Shown piece by piece: positions 1-11,214 of a DNA stretch of 64,000 bases; position 1 is the stretch's first letter; every line of letters starts with the position of its first letter. The stretch covers positions 1,832,501 through 1,896,500 of the forward strand of contig JAXDDX010000088.1 of assembly GCA_034670405.1 (NCBI GenBank), read 5' to 3'. A program made the translations under genes and the position numbers. Below the pieces are notes generated by a model. The model made no database searches. It was not told the DNA's origin and saw only the letters and a list, made by a program, of their open reading frames with translations. Source of the DNA: Hoplostethus atlanticus (lineage: Eukaryota > Chordata > Actinopteri > Trachichthyiformes > Trachichthyidae).

Positions 1-652
1 AGAGATCCTTTCTTCACATTATATCTGATTTAGACTTATTATTAGTCTCTCTTCTTCCCGTCTCTGCAGCAGTGCAACAGATTTCTGCTCACAAACCCGT
101 GAAAATGAAGCCGCTCTCATGTGCGGTCCCTTGTTACAGACATAAATGGACATAATGTTAAACTTGGACAGCAAATTGTGGTTTTTATTTTCCATTTTCT
201 GTCTAGTTTACTTGATTAATTGTTGGAAGAAGACTAGAAGCTACAAATCATTGTTTCATAAAAAAGGCATCTCTCACAAAGCCTGGAAACTGGAAGTATA
301 TTTCTTCAGATGAATCCTGCGACTGTCTGAGTGGTCCCAGCCCCCCAGGGTGCTCCGGATAATCTCTCTGTTTCTATGCTTTAGTGCCTCTCTCAATAAA
401 AAACATTTATCAGTGTGCCATGATGGCCACCTGAGGTTGAATTTCAAGTATTTTCTTTCCTTCTTATTCCCTTTTTTCTCTGTTCATTACTTGAAGTCAC
501 CATCCAGAATCCATTTGGCCATGTACACTCGCTCCCCAGGCACCTGGAGCTCCTAACTAATGCATGCACTGCAAATGAGGTCCTGTTGTCCCTGTAGCGT
601 GAGTCAGTACCATGTGGTACCATGGAAGATGATGCCTCTACATGTATGTCAC

Positions 653-813
653 TGTGGCAGACCGGGGGGAGGTTGTGGGTGAGGCGGAGGCTGGATGCAG
701 GAGAGAATTAAGCTAGGGGGCGGGTTAAAATGACCTGGATACAGGGAGAACCAGCCCACTAGCTTAACTCTCCCCTGCATCCAGCCTCCGCCTCACCCAC
801 AACCTCCTGCCAC
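653..813. mobile_element. fold-back element starting TGTGGCAGACCGGGGGG
   Basis: The left arm 653-716 and right arm 759-813 are inverted repeats of about 55 bp separated by a 42-bp loop. The right arm lacks about 8 bases of the left arm's ACCGGGGGG run. The outer end TGTGGCAGAC matches the outer end of the LTR fold-back at 12,617-13,294, so this may be a derivative of a related LTR family. A possible LTR poly(A) signal (AATAAA) occurs downstream at 1,090. Confidence 0.6.
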
Positions 814-1544
814 GTACCCCTACCGCCCAACGGAGGCCGGGGAGCCAAAACAAGGGTGACGACATAACCTCCTTGGCGAAGGTAAAAGTATCTCAATTCA
901 AATACTCAAACAACAAACAAATCCAGTATTGGGGTGACAGTGTTTCAACAGGGGGCGCCATACTGCCATTAGAGACGGGGGCTTTAAAAGAAGGTTTGAG
1001 GTTTATGTGAGCAACGGCTGCTACATCAGATCATGTCGTTGCCACTGCACCCTTAAGGGATTTAGTAAAGTGTGTGGGTTGAATGGAAATAAAGGATTTG
1101 CGGCGCTCATCTCCACTCAATCTCTATTCTCCCCCATTCATTCTGGATCATGAGGATGATGTTGTACTAGCCAGCGGGTTGAAGGGCCTTGTAGAAGAAA
1201 TGCTCAGCGATTGTGATTGTGAGACAAAGCCCCCGTGAAAGGTCTGCAGGGGAAATGGATGTGATTCGACTTGAGTCTTACTCCCCTCGGACGTTCGCTC
1301 CCTCCTCCTCCTTTTTTTAGGAGATAAGAGGACGGAGCGTACTAGGAGGGCAAAGACAGAGGGGTGAAGACCGGACTGAAGAGATTCGACTTGACTCGAG
1401 TTTATTGAATTCATGCTCCGAGTCGTCTGCCAGGCGAGAGCGGAGCTGACGTTTGACCGCTAGGCTTCACATCTTAACATGAGGGAGGAGAGAGGAGAGA
1501 GTTGGAGAGCTGACCTCAACTATTGATTTTGGGGGAAAATATAT

Positions 1545-1563
1545 AATAATAATAATAATAATA
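1545..1563 (+). repeat. (ATA)n and common teleost repeat tail
   Basis: A short ATA/AAT run is followed by GGACTTATATAGCGCTTTTC, a sequence that recurs widely in fish genomes next to dispersed repeats. The ORF that continues from it is not supported as a gene. Confidence 0.5.
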
Positions 1564-2530
1564 CATTGGACTTATATAGCGCTTTTCTAAGTACCCAAAG
1601 ACGCTTTACATGGAGGGGAGAACAAACAAAACAAAAAACACAAAAAAAAAATGTGGATATGGATGCTGCAGCCAAGAATCGGTTCCAGCGGCAAGGAGTC
1701 ATTCTGGTGGCTCGCAGGGCAGCTCCTATCTGGCACTATGGTCAAAAAGGAGTTGCTTACATGATGTGCAAATATGTGACAGGAAACAGATTTTTGAAAA
1801 TGTTTATCACAGCGGGGATTGCAACATCAGCAGAACTCGCTGCAGGAGGAGATATGTGAGCATCCCCTTGAGCTACGGTGGCCTGTAACTGACACAAACA
1901 GTAAAGTCACAGTTTTCAGAGTTTTAGAGAATGACTAAGCCAGCCAATTAGAGCAGAGCTACAACTAAAATGTCCAGTGAAGAGGTGATATATCACCGTG
2001 CTGAACACTGGAGTAATAATACTGCTTTGTCCTTTGTTTTTTTGACTTGAGAACGAGGCTTTTTAGTTGTTTTTAGTCGATGTGTGGATAAAGGACTGAG
2101 TGGGGGAAGGAAGCCAGATATCTCAGCACCTGGTGAAATAATCATGAGTCACTGGTATTGAGCAAGATCACTCTCACACCCTTGCAGATGTATTATGGTC
2201 CTCTTGTGCTATGGGGCAGTAAAAACCTTCCGTATTTCCCCTGTAAAAAGGCTCAAGAAGTTTTTCTCTGTGGGACATGAAACACTCACAAAACTACGCA
2301 GACTGAATTTTGTAATCCCAGATTTACGCTTGTAATCTCATGGCCTGTCATCGTCTCTCTCTCTGCCATCTTTCCTGTTCACCGCTGTCTGCTATCCATT
2401 GAAGCATCCATTCTGCATACCATCAGAACAATGACGTCTCTCAAAAGTGCTGCAGCCCAGAAATAGTTCCAATGGAAAGACAGAAAACATGGCCTGCACA
2501 TACCAGCGTTACTACCAGCAGCAAAGACAC

Positions 2531-2555
2531 ATGATGATGATGATGATGATGATGA
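2531..2555 (+). repeat. (ATG)n microsatellite
   Basis: There are eight consecutive ATG/GAT trinucleotides. Confidence 0.9.
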
Positions 2556-2629
2556 ATGAGAAGTTACAAAGGAAACAAAGGAATGCAGACTGAAAGCTCC
2601 CCATGGCCTTATGCACAAGGACGTTCGTC

Positions 2630-2850
2630 TTCTGTGTGTGTGTGTGTAACTGCATGCACTTGTGTTTATATGTGTGTACATGTATGAGTTTGCATGCGTG
2701 TGTGTTTGTACTGTATGTATGGGTGTGTGTGGGTGTTTGCGTGCATGTACGTGCATGCACGGAGGTTTGTGACTTTGCATATGTACACGGATGAATGTAT
2801 GTATGCACAGATGGATGCATGTGATTATGGACACGTATGTGTACAGTATG
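2630..2850 (+). repeat. degenerate TG/ATG-rich repeat
   Basis: The tract is imperfect TGTGTG, ATGTATG and GCATG units, typical of an old, mutated TG microsatellite. It produces Cys/Val-rich or His/Thr-rich spurious ORFs on the two strands. Confidence 0.8.
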
Positions 2851-3510
2851 TGGGTGATGTGTGTCTGTGCATGTGTCGAATGAGAAGCCTGTCTGGAGAG
2901 ACTGCAGCTCCTCATGTATTCCTCCTGTTCACACAAAGACCGAGCAGCCGAGCATCGGACATGAACGTATCCTCAAAGCCCGAGCTAGAGAGCAACACAT
3001 CACATCTCACAGGATCACAGAGACTCTGCCTTTCAAAGAGAAAAGGCAATTACCGCTCAGAGGGTGACACTGAGAAGTTTGTCTTACAAACAGCAGCAAT
3101 TTGTTCACTCAGTAAGAAGTTATTCTTTTTTGTTTTATTCTTCATCTTTTATTCTTTGTATTAATGCTGACCTCTGCCGTGGCCTTTGACTCTCACATAT
3201 AGTCACATATAAGGGGCCAAGACTGGTCTTGGCTCTTGAAGCCACTGAGGACGTCCTCGGAGAGAAGGTCCCTTCTGCTGCCTTCTGCTGGCTGGCTGCA
3301 GAACAACTTGAGACCCCGCCCACCTTAATATAAATCAGTGGGACCGAGGCCTATCTTCTATGTCGAAATATAAAGTTAATAAAGGATAATGGTGCCATTA
3401 GAAAAATAGTTGCTTGAATTTCTGAGCTGTAAGGGAGGAAATCTGCAAAACCCTGTTCCTGGCAATGACAATGACAACAGCCCTGGGCTACACTCGGACG
3501 TGCTATGTGA

Positions 3511-3520
3511 CCATATAAGG
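3511..3520 (+). promoter_or_regulatory. CArG-box match CCATATAAGG
   Basis: It matches the serum response factor consensus exactly. Function is not shown: there is no recognised promoter nearby. Confidence 0.3.
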
Positions 3521-3563
3521 AGGTATGAGCTGGCGTTTCCTGCAGGCTGCACCTGCTTTATGA

Positions 3564-3573
3564 CCATATAAGG
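3564..3573 (+). promoter_or_regulatory. second CArG-box match CCATATAAGG
   Basis: This is the duplicate of the site 53 bp upstream, preserved in all 10 positions although the surrounding repeat copies differ. Confidence 0.3.
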
Positions 3574-6420
3574 CAATATGGACCGGCTTTTCCTGCAGGC
3601 TCCACCTGCTCCACCCTTTTACTCTTCTGTGCAGTGTGGTACCAAAAATACAACACCCAGAATCCCCACTTCTCCACTGTTTCCATTATGAGGCAAACAG
3701 GGTTAGAATGAATGGCGGAGCTGCAGGCCTGCTGATTCCAGGTCAGAAGCAGCCATCGCCGGCATGGTGGAGATGTCCATCTTCACCCCAGTCTGGGATT
3801 TCTTCCAGCCTACAGGAGAGTGAGAGGCAAGTCAATGCAGTTTATTATAGCAATAAAACCTGAGATGTTCTTTAGGTATGATGGTGATGCTACTGGGTAC
3901 CAGGTACAACCAAGTTCTGCGTGTGCTTCCTGAAAAGTTATTTCATGTAGGGTGACATAAATCCAGAGAAAGAAAGATGTCAGCCAGCAGTCTCATCACC
4001 GTGACACCGCTCAGCAAACCAAAATCATCCCACCTAAATGTGGAGAGTTTTGTACAAATGTTCTTGTGAGGATCTATCTGCCTGTTGTATGATTTTACTT
4101 ACCCACAGGTTTTCCCTTGGCTTCAGATCTGAAGACCAGGCCAGTCCATGGCGACAGGAAATCCTGCAGCCTACCCAGCATCCACTTTGGGTTGTCTGCT
4201 TTGCGATGTTGATGCTGCCTGTTAAAAGGTAGAATTATGATTATAGAGGTTAGATGTCATTTACTGCTCACTGACCATAAAGATGACCTCTAGAGGTCAT
4301 GAGGCCAAACCACGTGTTGACCAGGTCTATGAACCATGCTGTGGTTTCACCTTGCCCTGCTGCAGCAGCCTGGTGGCACCTTCAGCAGAATGAGAGTGAA
4401 AACAGAAGCTGGTAATAGAATTGACCAACAAGCCATGAAATGACTCCAGCTCTCCCTCAACACACTGAAACCAAAACAAACTGACCTGTAAATAATAAAG
4501 TATGTGATCCTCTCTCTGTTTTAATTGAAATATGACACAGCCATCATACCAGCTGGCTCTCTGCTGCATCACTCTGAAGGGCCTGAAGAAGATACTCTGT
4601 GGTTTCCCATGTGACGTTTGGATTCGTCTGAATACTTCTGTGCTCTGCCACAGTATTCATTTCCTGCGCCACAAGGCAAGTTGTTTTTTGTCACCACTTC
4701 CACGGGAAGGATTACGTCACGGTTGCAGAGAGCAGATGTTGGATGTCAGGACAGAAGAACAAGTCATCTCTCTCAAAACGAGGATGATCAATGTGTCCAT
4801 GGACCGTCCCGACCTCAGCCCTGCCTCCCTCCACGTGACTCGGTTGGAGGAGTCCGGTCCGAACACCAGAGGACAAATACCGGTATGAATGTCTCCTACA
4901 AATAGACTCTACATGGCGGCCTACCCAGATATTAATTTTCATGCTGATCTCCCAAAACACATTTAATTGTTGAACTCCCTCTGCGACATTCTCAGTGAAC
5001 TCACAACTTGAATAACTGTGCAATGATGCAACACCCATCCCAAGTGGGAATTTGTGGGGAAACACTGTGATGATATATTTCTGAGTAACTTCACTATATT
5101 AATGCAGAGCTGAATTAGCACAGCCACAATTTGTATGTCACACTCTGGCAGACCTGCCCAGGGTCACCTGAGGCCTCTTCTATCCCCATTTCATCAATAT
5201 ATTGAAAGGAAAGTGGAGTTCATTTAAAGTTTTTCATGCAGTTCTTCTCTTGATTTGAAATTGAGTCACTTGATTGACAAATTAAATGAAATGTACCTTC
5301 AGGACAGCCAATCTTGAATTTGATGGAAAGTGCTGAAACTTTGTCATGAAGTTGAGAATATCTAATTGGATACCTGGATGGAATTTTTACCTTTTAGCTT
5401 TTTCTTTTACTGCCCATTTATAATTTCAGAATTTGTATTATCTATACGCGATCAGAAATATATTTGTTTTTGTTGGTGCCAGCTTTGTTTTTAAAACAGT
5501 CTTAAATTCAACTCCCAGGTAGGCATTAATAAGGTCTTAAAGTGTAATGTGTAAGTGTAATGACGGCCAGTGGCTGGGGCCCAACAGCAGAAGCCCACGG
5601 AGGCAGGCAGTTGGAAAGGAAAAATACTTTACTTGGGTAAACTCAAAAATCCAACGCTCATTAAATGCAACAAAAAAACAACAGACAAAAGCTGGGAAAA
5701 CTAAAGTAAAGCAAACAAGAGTAACAAAAGCTCACAAGAACAAACTGGAGGCTCTCAGCGTGGCCGCGTCGTCCAGGTAGCAGTCTGAAGACCAGAGAAG
5801 GTCTTTTTCTCTGGTCTCTGGAACTTGCAGACATCCTGTTGAAAGAAACGACGGAGAACATTTTTTGAAAGGATCATTTAATTTGTCTCTCTACTCCTCC
5901 TCCCTTGGTATCTTAACTCAAATCCAAGAATGTCAAGTCTTCTGTCCTTAAGTTGTCTTGGAGAAAACAAACTTCTCAAGAAGGTGAGGACAGAAAACAT
6001 CTGAAGAACAGCAACCAGTTAAGACACACAGCTGTTCATCGTCCCAGCTGATTCACGTCACATGACTCTTGGGGCTTCCCATTCGTCACCATGCGATGCA
6101 TCATCAGTTGGCAAGTGAACCTCTGGGATCTATGTGTTTGTTTTGGGACCATGCCATTAGATGTTAAACATGCAGGAAGACATATATTGAGAAATACTTT
6201 TTTCAAACAATTCGTTTATAATTGAAAGCCCTGTGCTCATAACCCATCAACCAATCAAACAACAACTCACCTACCTGTCACTCATTTCTAGTAGCTGAAA
6301 TGTTTTTTTCCCATTTACTTATCGAGGAAAGGTTCACCTGCTTCACATTCATCTCATTCAATTCCATACAATAAGTAATAACAAAATAAGTTACTTGCTC
6401 AAAGGTATTGCGATGTTATA

Positions 6421-6460
6421 TATATATTCTTTATTGATCCCCATATGGAGGTCAGGGTCA
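6421..6460 (-). mobile_element. LINE/SINE 3' tail remnant (GGATCAATAAAG)
   Basis: On the minus strand it reads CCATATGGGGATCAATAAAG followed by AT-rich sequence. This is the same end signal as at 22,390-22,410 on the plus strand and is typical of 3' ends of teleost retroposons. Confidence 0.4.
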
Positions 6461-6970
6461 GCTAGCCAACAGCACCCTGGAGCTAGCAGGGATCCACTGA
6501 CTTGCTCCAAGGCACTTCGGCAGGATGAGCACTCACCGCCACGTTATTGTCTGTCCTTTATAATATATAATGTACTTTAATAGAAGTTGCTCATCAGTTC
6601 CCTTGTAAATTATGATAAAAACTGAACTGTGCTTAATTTTTGGTGTCCTCTTTGTTTGACTTTGCTGTTTGTGTTGAGCTTCATAACCCTAGAAACCTGT
6701 TAAAACCTAATTTTATGAGAAAATCAGCCTTCTTACCTTTATTGTTTAAAACCTTTCTGAGGTGCCTTTTGCCCGACAACAGTGCCATGATGATCTCATG
6801 ATTTAGTAGAGCAGGTTCAAAGGATTGACAAGTCATCTTAGAGTTAACAACCATTTGTATGACAGTAATGGTCAAGATTTACTGTCCGAAGTGGAATATA
6901 GTGAACATTAAGCTGGATCTATGGAGAGCTGGTCTCCAAGATAGGCTTTATTCATCCCTGCAGCTGGAGA

Positions 6971-6973
<3 letters not shown>

Positions 6974-7014
<41 letters not shown>

Positions 7015-7126
7015 CATATAGATAGATAGATAGATAGATATACACACACACACATACTTGCACATTTGGAAACACACTTTTTTGTGTACACAGGAATAAA
7101 AAAACAGTTTAGGTTGCTTTCAGCAT

Positions 7127-7171
<45 letters not shown>

Positions 7172-7172
7172 A
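6974..7172 (+). repeat. compound (CA)n-(GATA)n-(CA)n microsatellite cluster
   Basis: (CA)18 at 6,974-7,010, (GATA)5 at 7,020-7,040, (CA)7 at 7,041-7,054 and (AC)22 at 7,129-7,172 lie within 200 bp. Confidence 0.93.
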
Positions 7173-7702
7173 CATCACACCAGCACACCATTATTATATC
7201 TTTTAATTGGCCAGAGGAAATGTGTGTTTTTGTTGACTGCACGCCATGTTGGTTTAAATCCCCCCTTTTAAAAAGAACAACTGTAATTGCCTGACTGTGG
7301 TGGTGAAAACAGGAGTCCTGCGGTCGCCAGCTGGCAGTGAGCTCCGACCGCTCCTCTATAACTAACAAGGCTTTTTCACTGCAATACGGTACGAGGCTGC
7401 ATCCATCCTGGCACAGTACACAACGCTTTGTGCCCATTGGGTTCAGTACTGCTACACTAGAAGGGTGCTAGGGGCCACAATCTATAGGTACTGGCCCACT
7501 TTAAAAAGGGGACAGAGGACTACAGAGGCTTTCAGGTGAGGTAACGCACCCTGGTGGCCATATTGTTGCCACTGACGTAAAGTTCCTCTTCCTCTCTTCT
7601 GCTGTTTAGTGGTTGCAGGAGAAGTATATTCTGCTGAGGCTGCTGATTGAGACGCAACAGGAGCAGAAAGGTGTTATATTGTTATATAATATATGTATAT
7701 AT

Positions 7703-8352
7703 AGCCGAGTTACCACGGCAGGAACTCTCCCCAGGGACTAGGAACCTTTGGAGGAACTCAGTGCATTTCCACCGCAGGGACCAGGGTCTAAATTAAGTTC
7801 CAGGGACATTATTTTACCCCCCAAAAAGTCCCTGCTCGGGGGGGTAGTACTTTCCAAAAGTACAGGAACTTTGGGGGTGGGGCTTGCAGCACTGAACATT
7901 TCTGATTGGTCGAGTACTCGCAGCATTTTATTTCAGCCGCCATTTTAAAAAATCTGCAGCCGCAAACCGACTGTTTGTTTTTTGTTCATTGTGCTTCGAC
8001 ACGTCAACATGAAGAAAGCATACGACAGATGGACCGACGACGAAGTCCAGGCCTTATTGAGCATTTACGATCACGATCAACAGCAGCACCACCTGAATCT
8101 CCTCCATGCTTACAGTGTCGTACAAATAATGATGCCTGTCTGTTGCTTTAAATGGCGTCATCGTTGTTGTATAGTCTTTTGCATTACCGCCACCTACTGG
8201 ACTTTTTCATACGTCAGCAGACTAATTCGCCTAATCTTCGCGGGTCTTTAGACCGCGGTGGAAACGCAGACAACAACGGGCTGAAGGAACCTTTTAGTTC
8301 CTTGAAAAGTAAAGACTAAAAGTTCCGGGTACTTTGGGTGGAAACGTGGCTT
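7703..8352 (+). mobile_element. non-autonomous PIF/Harbinger-type DNA transposon remnant
   Basis: The ends are imperfect inverted repeats: AGCCGAGTTACCACG on the left and AAGCCACGTTTCCACC read inward from the right. Subterminal AGTTCC/GGAACT motifs repeat many times. Inside, at 8,008-8,080, an ORF begins MKKAYDRWTDDEVQALLSI, which resembles the N-terminal Myb/SANT-like domain of the second protein of Harbinger elements. The ORF stops soon after and no DDE transposase is present. Target duplication is unclear in the AT-rich flank. Confidence 0.6.
8008..8148 (+). pseudogene. Myb/SANT-like Harbinger protein fragment
   Basis: The frame MKKAYDRWTDDEVQALLSIY fits the first helix of a Myb-like trihelix domain (W at the usual start, followed by EVxALLxIY). 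The remaining domain is frameshifted or deleted, so it is probably inactive. Confidence 0.4.
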
Positions 8353-8548
8353 AATATTGTAATGTTCAGAGTGGATGCTCTAACATGGAATCTTCTGTGC
8401 ACGTCTAAAAAGTATTTTACATGCACGATGATGTCAAAAAAAGCTTTAGTCTGATGACATGCTCAACTTAATCAGATCACTTCTGATCATCTTCTAGCCT
8501 GGTTTTTATATATTTAGACTTGATTTGTGCACAGCCAGTTCTCTATTG

Positions 8549-8731
8549 CAGTGGTCTTCAACCCTGGTCCTCGGGACCCACAGCCCTGCTGGTTTTCCTT
8601 CCTACCAGGTAGTTAATTACATTCACCTGGTGTGCCAGGTGAATCAGCCATGTTAATCAGCCCCTGATGAGACGGCTGGAATGAAAACCAGCAGGGCTGT
8701 GGGCCCTGAGGACCAGGGTTGAAGACCACTG
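8549..8731. mobile_element. hAT-type MITE with perfect 8-bp TSD
   Basis: The terminal inverted repeat CAGTGGTCTTCAACCCTGGT is mirrored at the right end, and the arms pair for about 50 bp. It is flanked by exact 8-bp duplications CTCTATTG at 8,541-8,548 and 8,732-8,739, the duplication length of hAT transposons. The 183-bp size and absence of an ORF make it a MITE. Confidence 0.88.
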
Positions 8732-8744
8732 CTCTATTGTACCT

Positions 8745-9110
8745 CCACGGTGGTGCGAGGAGATTTGGGACTCAGTTGCAAAGTCTTTATTGTTTATTAT
8801 TCCAAAGGGTGCTGATATATAACACAACCATGTAGTAACTGGCCCAGTAGGGGTCCAGCTTGTCACTGGTACTGTAACATAACCATAGTAAGTCCAGCAA
8901 CATCTGCAACGGAAAAACGACTCTTGTTTTTCTGTTGTTTCACCAGACGGTGAAATTCGACCACAGTTGTATTAATTGTGGTTATTACTGAGGCGGATAA
9001 CTCCTTCTTACCAGCATAATAGCTTTTACAGCAGGGGCTCAAACGTTTTCCAATACGACAACAAAATGAGTTCATTTAGTCTCACCCCGCGACCCACGCC
9101 AGACTCACTA
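8745..9110 (-). mobile_element. possible solo LTR remnant
   Basis: On the minus strand there is TATATATCAG and then AATAATAAACAATAAAG about 30 bp later, the order of TATA and poly(A) signals in compact LTRs. The boundaries and target duplication were not found. Confidence 0.25.
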
Positions 9111-9536
9111 CACACTAGGATGAGAATCACAATCACTTTAATCATGAAGTACAAAGTCATGAAGTACAAAGTCAGACAGCAATTTATCACGGTGCCATTG
9201 GTGCAAAGGTATAAACAAGTTGCAGAGTTTCACAGTGCATGCTAGCACACGAGGTACCAGGACAACAGGAACTCATGCAGTGAAAAGCAAAAGTGGGGCA
9301 GTACACTACACTGTTCATATTATTATGTTGAAAGGTGAGATTTTTCTTTTGTTCAGTTTAGATTACTTCTTTCATCTTTTATACTCAATTTGAAACACAG
9401 AATTGTTTCCATTAATTAAGAATCTTCCATCCTCCCATTAAAATGTAATTATTTTTCAGAGGGTGTCACACGAGAGCAAAAATCCATCAACTTCTAAAAT
9501 AGAATAAAATAATAGATTTTGCTCACCTGATTCACT

Positions 9537-9570
9537 GACTCGATCCTGTCCATGACGCCAGGATCGAGTC
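9537..9570. other. perfect 12-bp inverted repeat (hairpin)
   Basis: GACTCGATCCTG and its exact complement CAGGATCGAGTC flank a 10-nt loop. It lies just past a possible LTR end on the minus strand. Confidence 0.7.
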
Positions 9571-9900
9571 TTCTTTTGTAGTCAAACATGGTGAAATGAA
9601 AGTCAGACCCAAGTTGATCTTAGTTCAATCAGTTTAATACACAGGTGTGGACAGAGACGAACATCACCAACAAGGCAAAGCATGAGTCTGTCTAACAAAG
9701 GAACAGCACGATCTTATATAGGGTCAATGTATACATTCCAAAGAGATCCCTGGCTGGCTATCTTCTCCAGATACTGGATGTCTCGGGGACCCCTACTCGT
9801 GGATGTCTCCACACAGCCCTGCGACCCTTCCAGTCCTAATACCAGATGTTTCTTCCTTCAGTATACCAGAGACCCTGTGGACCCTGAGGGTCCTTCATAA
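9570..9900 (-). mobile_element. possible LTR fragment
   Basis: Reading the minus strand there is CTATATAAG (about 9,712-9,722), then GTGTATTAAACTGATTG about 75 bp on, then a C/T-rich end. This order suggests U3-R-U5 of an LTR element, but no partner LTR, TSD or gag/pol was seen. Confidence 0.28.
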
Positions 9901-10839
9901 GAGTTAAGACAGTGTACATAGTTAAACCATTTATAAATGCTCAAAAGATATATAATGGATATAAATGATACAAACTTGATATGGATGAGTTAATATACAA
10001 TGATACAAGCATACAGCACATTAATCATATTAAATGTGATTATCATGTCTCAGTCTACACATTCACCTATCATATGTGTATGACATATATAGTAGTCTTG
10101 TCAGGATCCTCTGGTAATCATGGAAAAAAGAGATATCCATGATAATTGTATATATTGTATAGAGCTGTCATGTCAAGGCATAACACATTTTTGTCTTGGA
10201 TCTCTCTTTTTCCCACTTGATTACCATAGGGTCTTTTATTCAGGCTATGTCTAGACAGGCAGCTATAATACACATTTTTGGCACATCCAATAAGAGTAAC
10301 ACATTTTCTAAAATCCAAACAACAAAAAAACCCATGTGGAATCCAAAGGTGGTTTGAAATGTGATTCAACCAGTCAAGCATTTTTTCCCCCGTCACAAAC
10401 AACAAGCAAGGAGGAGAACCAGCGAGAGACTAGTGGACCCTGGGTAGATGAAGAGGTTTCATCCTCCTCAACAACATGGCGGATAGAAAATGCCTCATGA
10501 AAACAGTCAGTTGGACAGACTCACCTTTAGCCACTTGAACCAGTGTTGTAATGACAGCAAATGATTACACTGCCTGGACACCCATCTGGTCAGGCTGAAA
10601 TCAGATTTGCCTGCTGTCTGAATGTAGTGCCTGTAGCTCCCTGTCTCATCCACCTGCTGACAAATAGAGAGCTCTGTGTGCAGCAGTAGAGGCTTAATAG
10701 AGTTTTCTCTCTTTGCCTCCCAACCAATCGACCCCCCACATTCATCACACCCTATTTTACAACACAAGGTTTGCAGCTTTGGAAAAGAGACCACTGAGTC
10801 TAAAAACTATAAGCCCCACTAGAGCCTTTTATGAAACAC

Positions 10840-10960
10840 TCTGACCAGGTGAAACCAGGTGAAAGCTCTGATCCCTTATTGATGTTATCAGTCATGACGT
10901 CATTAAAAAGGAAATAATTGGCTAAATAAGGATTTTTAAGCTTTTGGACCAACAAGACTT
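10840..10960 (+). repeat. dispersed repeat copy A (CAGGTGAAACCAGGTGAA)
   Basis: TCTGACCAGGTGAAACCAGG, then GCTCTGATCCCTTATTGATG and a GGATTTTTAAGCTTTTGGAC end. A related copy lies at 30,450-30,590. Confidence 0.55.
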
Positions 10961-11214
10961 GAAAGCGGTGTAACTCAGTAGGAGGGCTATGGTCTATGGC
11001 TATGGGCTATGGTCAAGCCTTACACCACCGCCGACCACTTCAATCTGCTGCCTCAAGGCGACTGGTTGGCCCATCACTCAGAGGCCCCTGGGGGCCGATC
11101 TACACGGTCACGGCTCTTCTCTGTTCTGGCCCCACAGCGGTGGAATGAACTCCCCACTGATGTCAGGACAGCTGAGTCGCTGCCCATCTTTCACCGCAGG
11201 CTGAAAACCCACCT

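Larger units (their letters stand above)
3508..3610 (+). repeat. 53-bp tandem duplication carrying CArG boxes
   Basis: Two copies share TGACCATATAAGG, then GGC(G/T)TTTCCTGCAGGCT and CACCTGCT. Each contains CCATATAAGG, a perfect match to the SRF-binding CArG consensus CC(A/T)6GG, at 3,511-3,520 and 3,564-3,573. Confidence 0.75.

Noticed and set aside
1566..1888. Overlapping ORFs of 92-97 codons ending SAELAAGGDM and CRRRYVSIPLSYGGL
   Set aside because: They begin in a common teleost repeat tail (TATATAGCGCTTTTCTAAG) beside an ATA microsatellite. A faint similarity to the AAGD part of Mpv17-like proteins was considered, but no other family residue, splice site or neighbouring exon supports it.
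3204..3213. Third CArG-like site ACATATAAGG
   Set aside because: One mismatch at a defining C position; kept only as a note beside the two exact sites.
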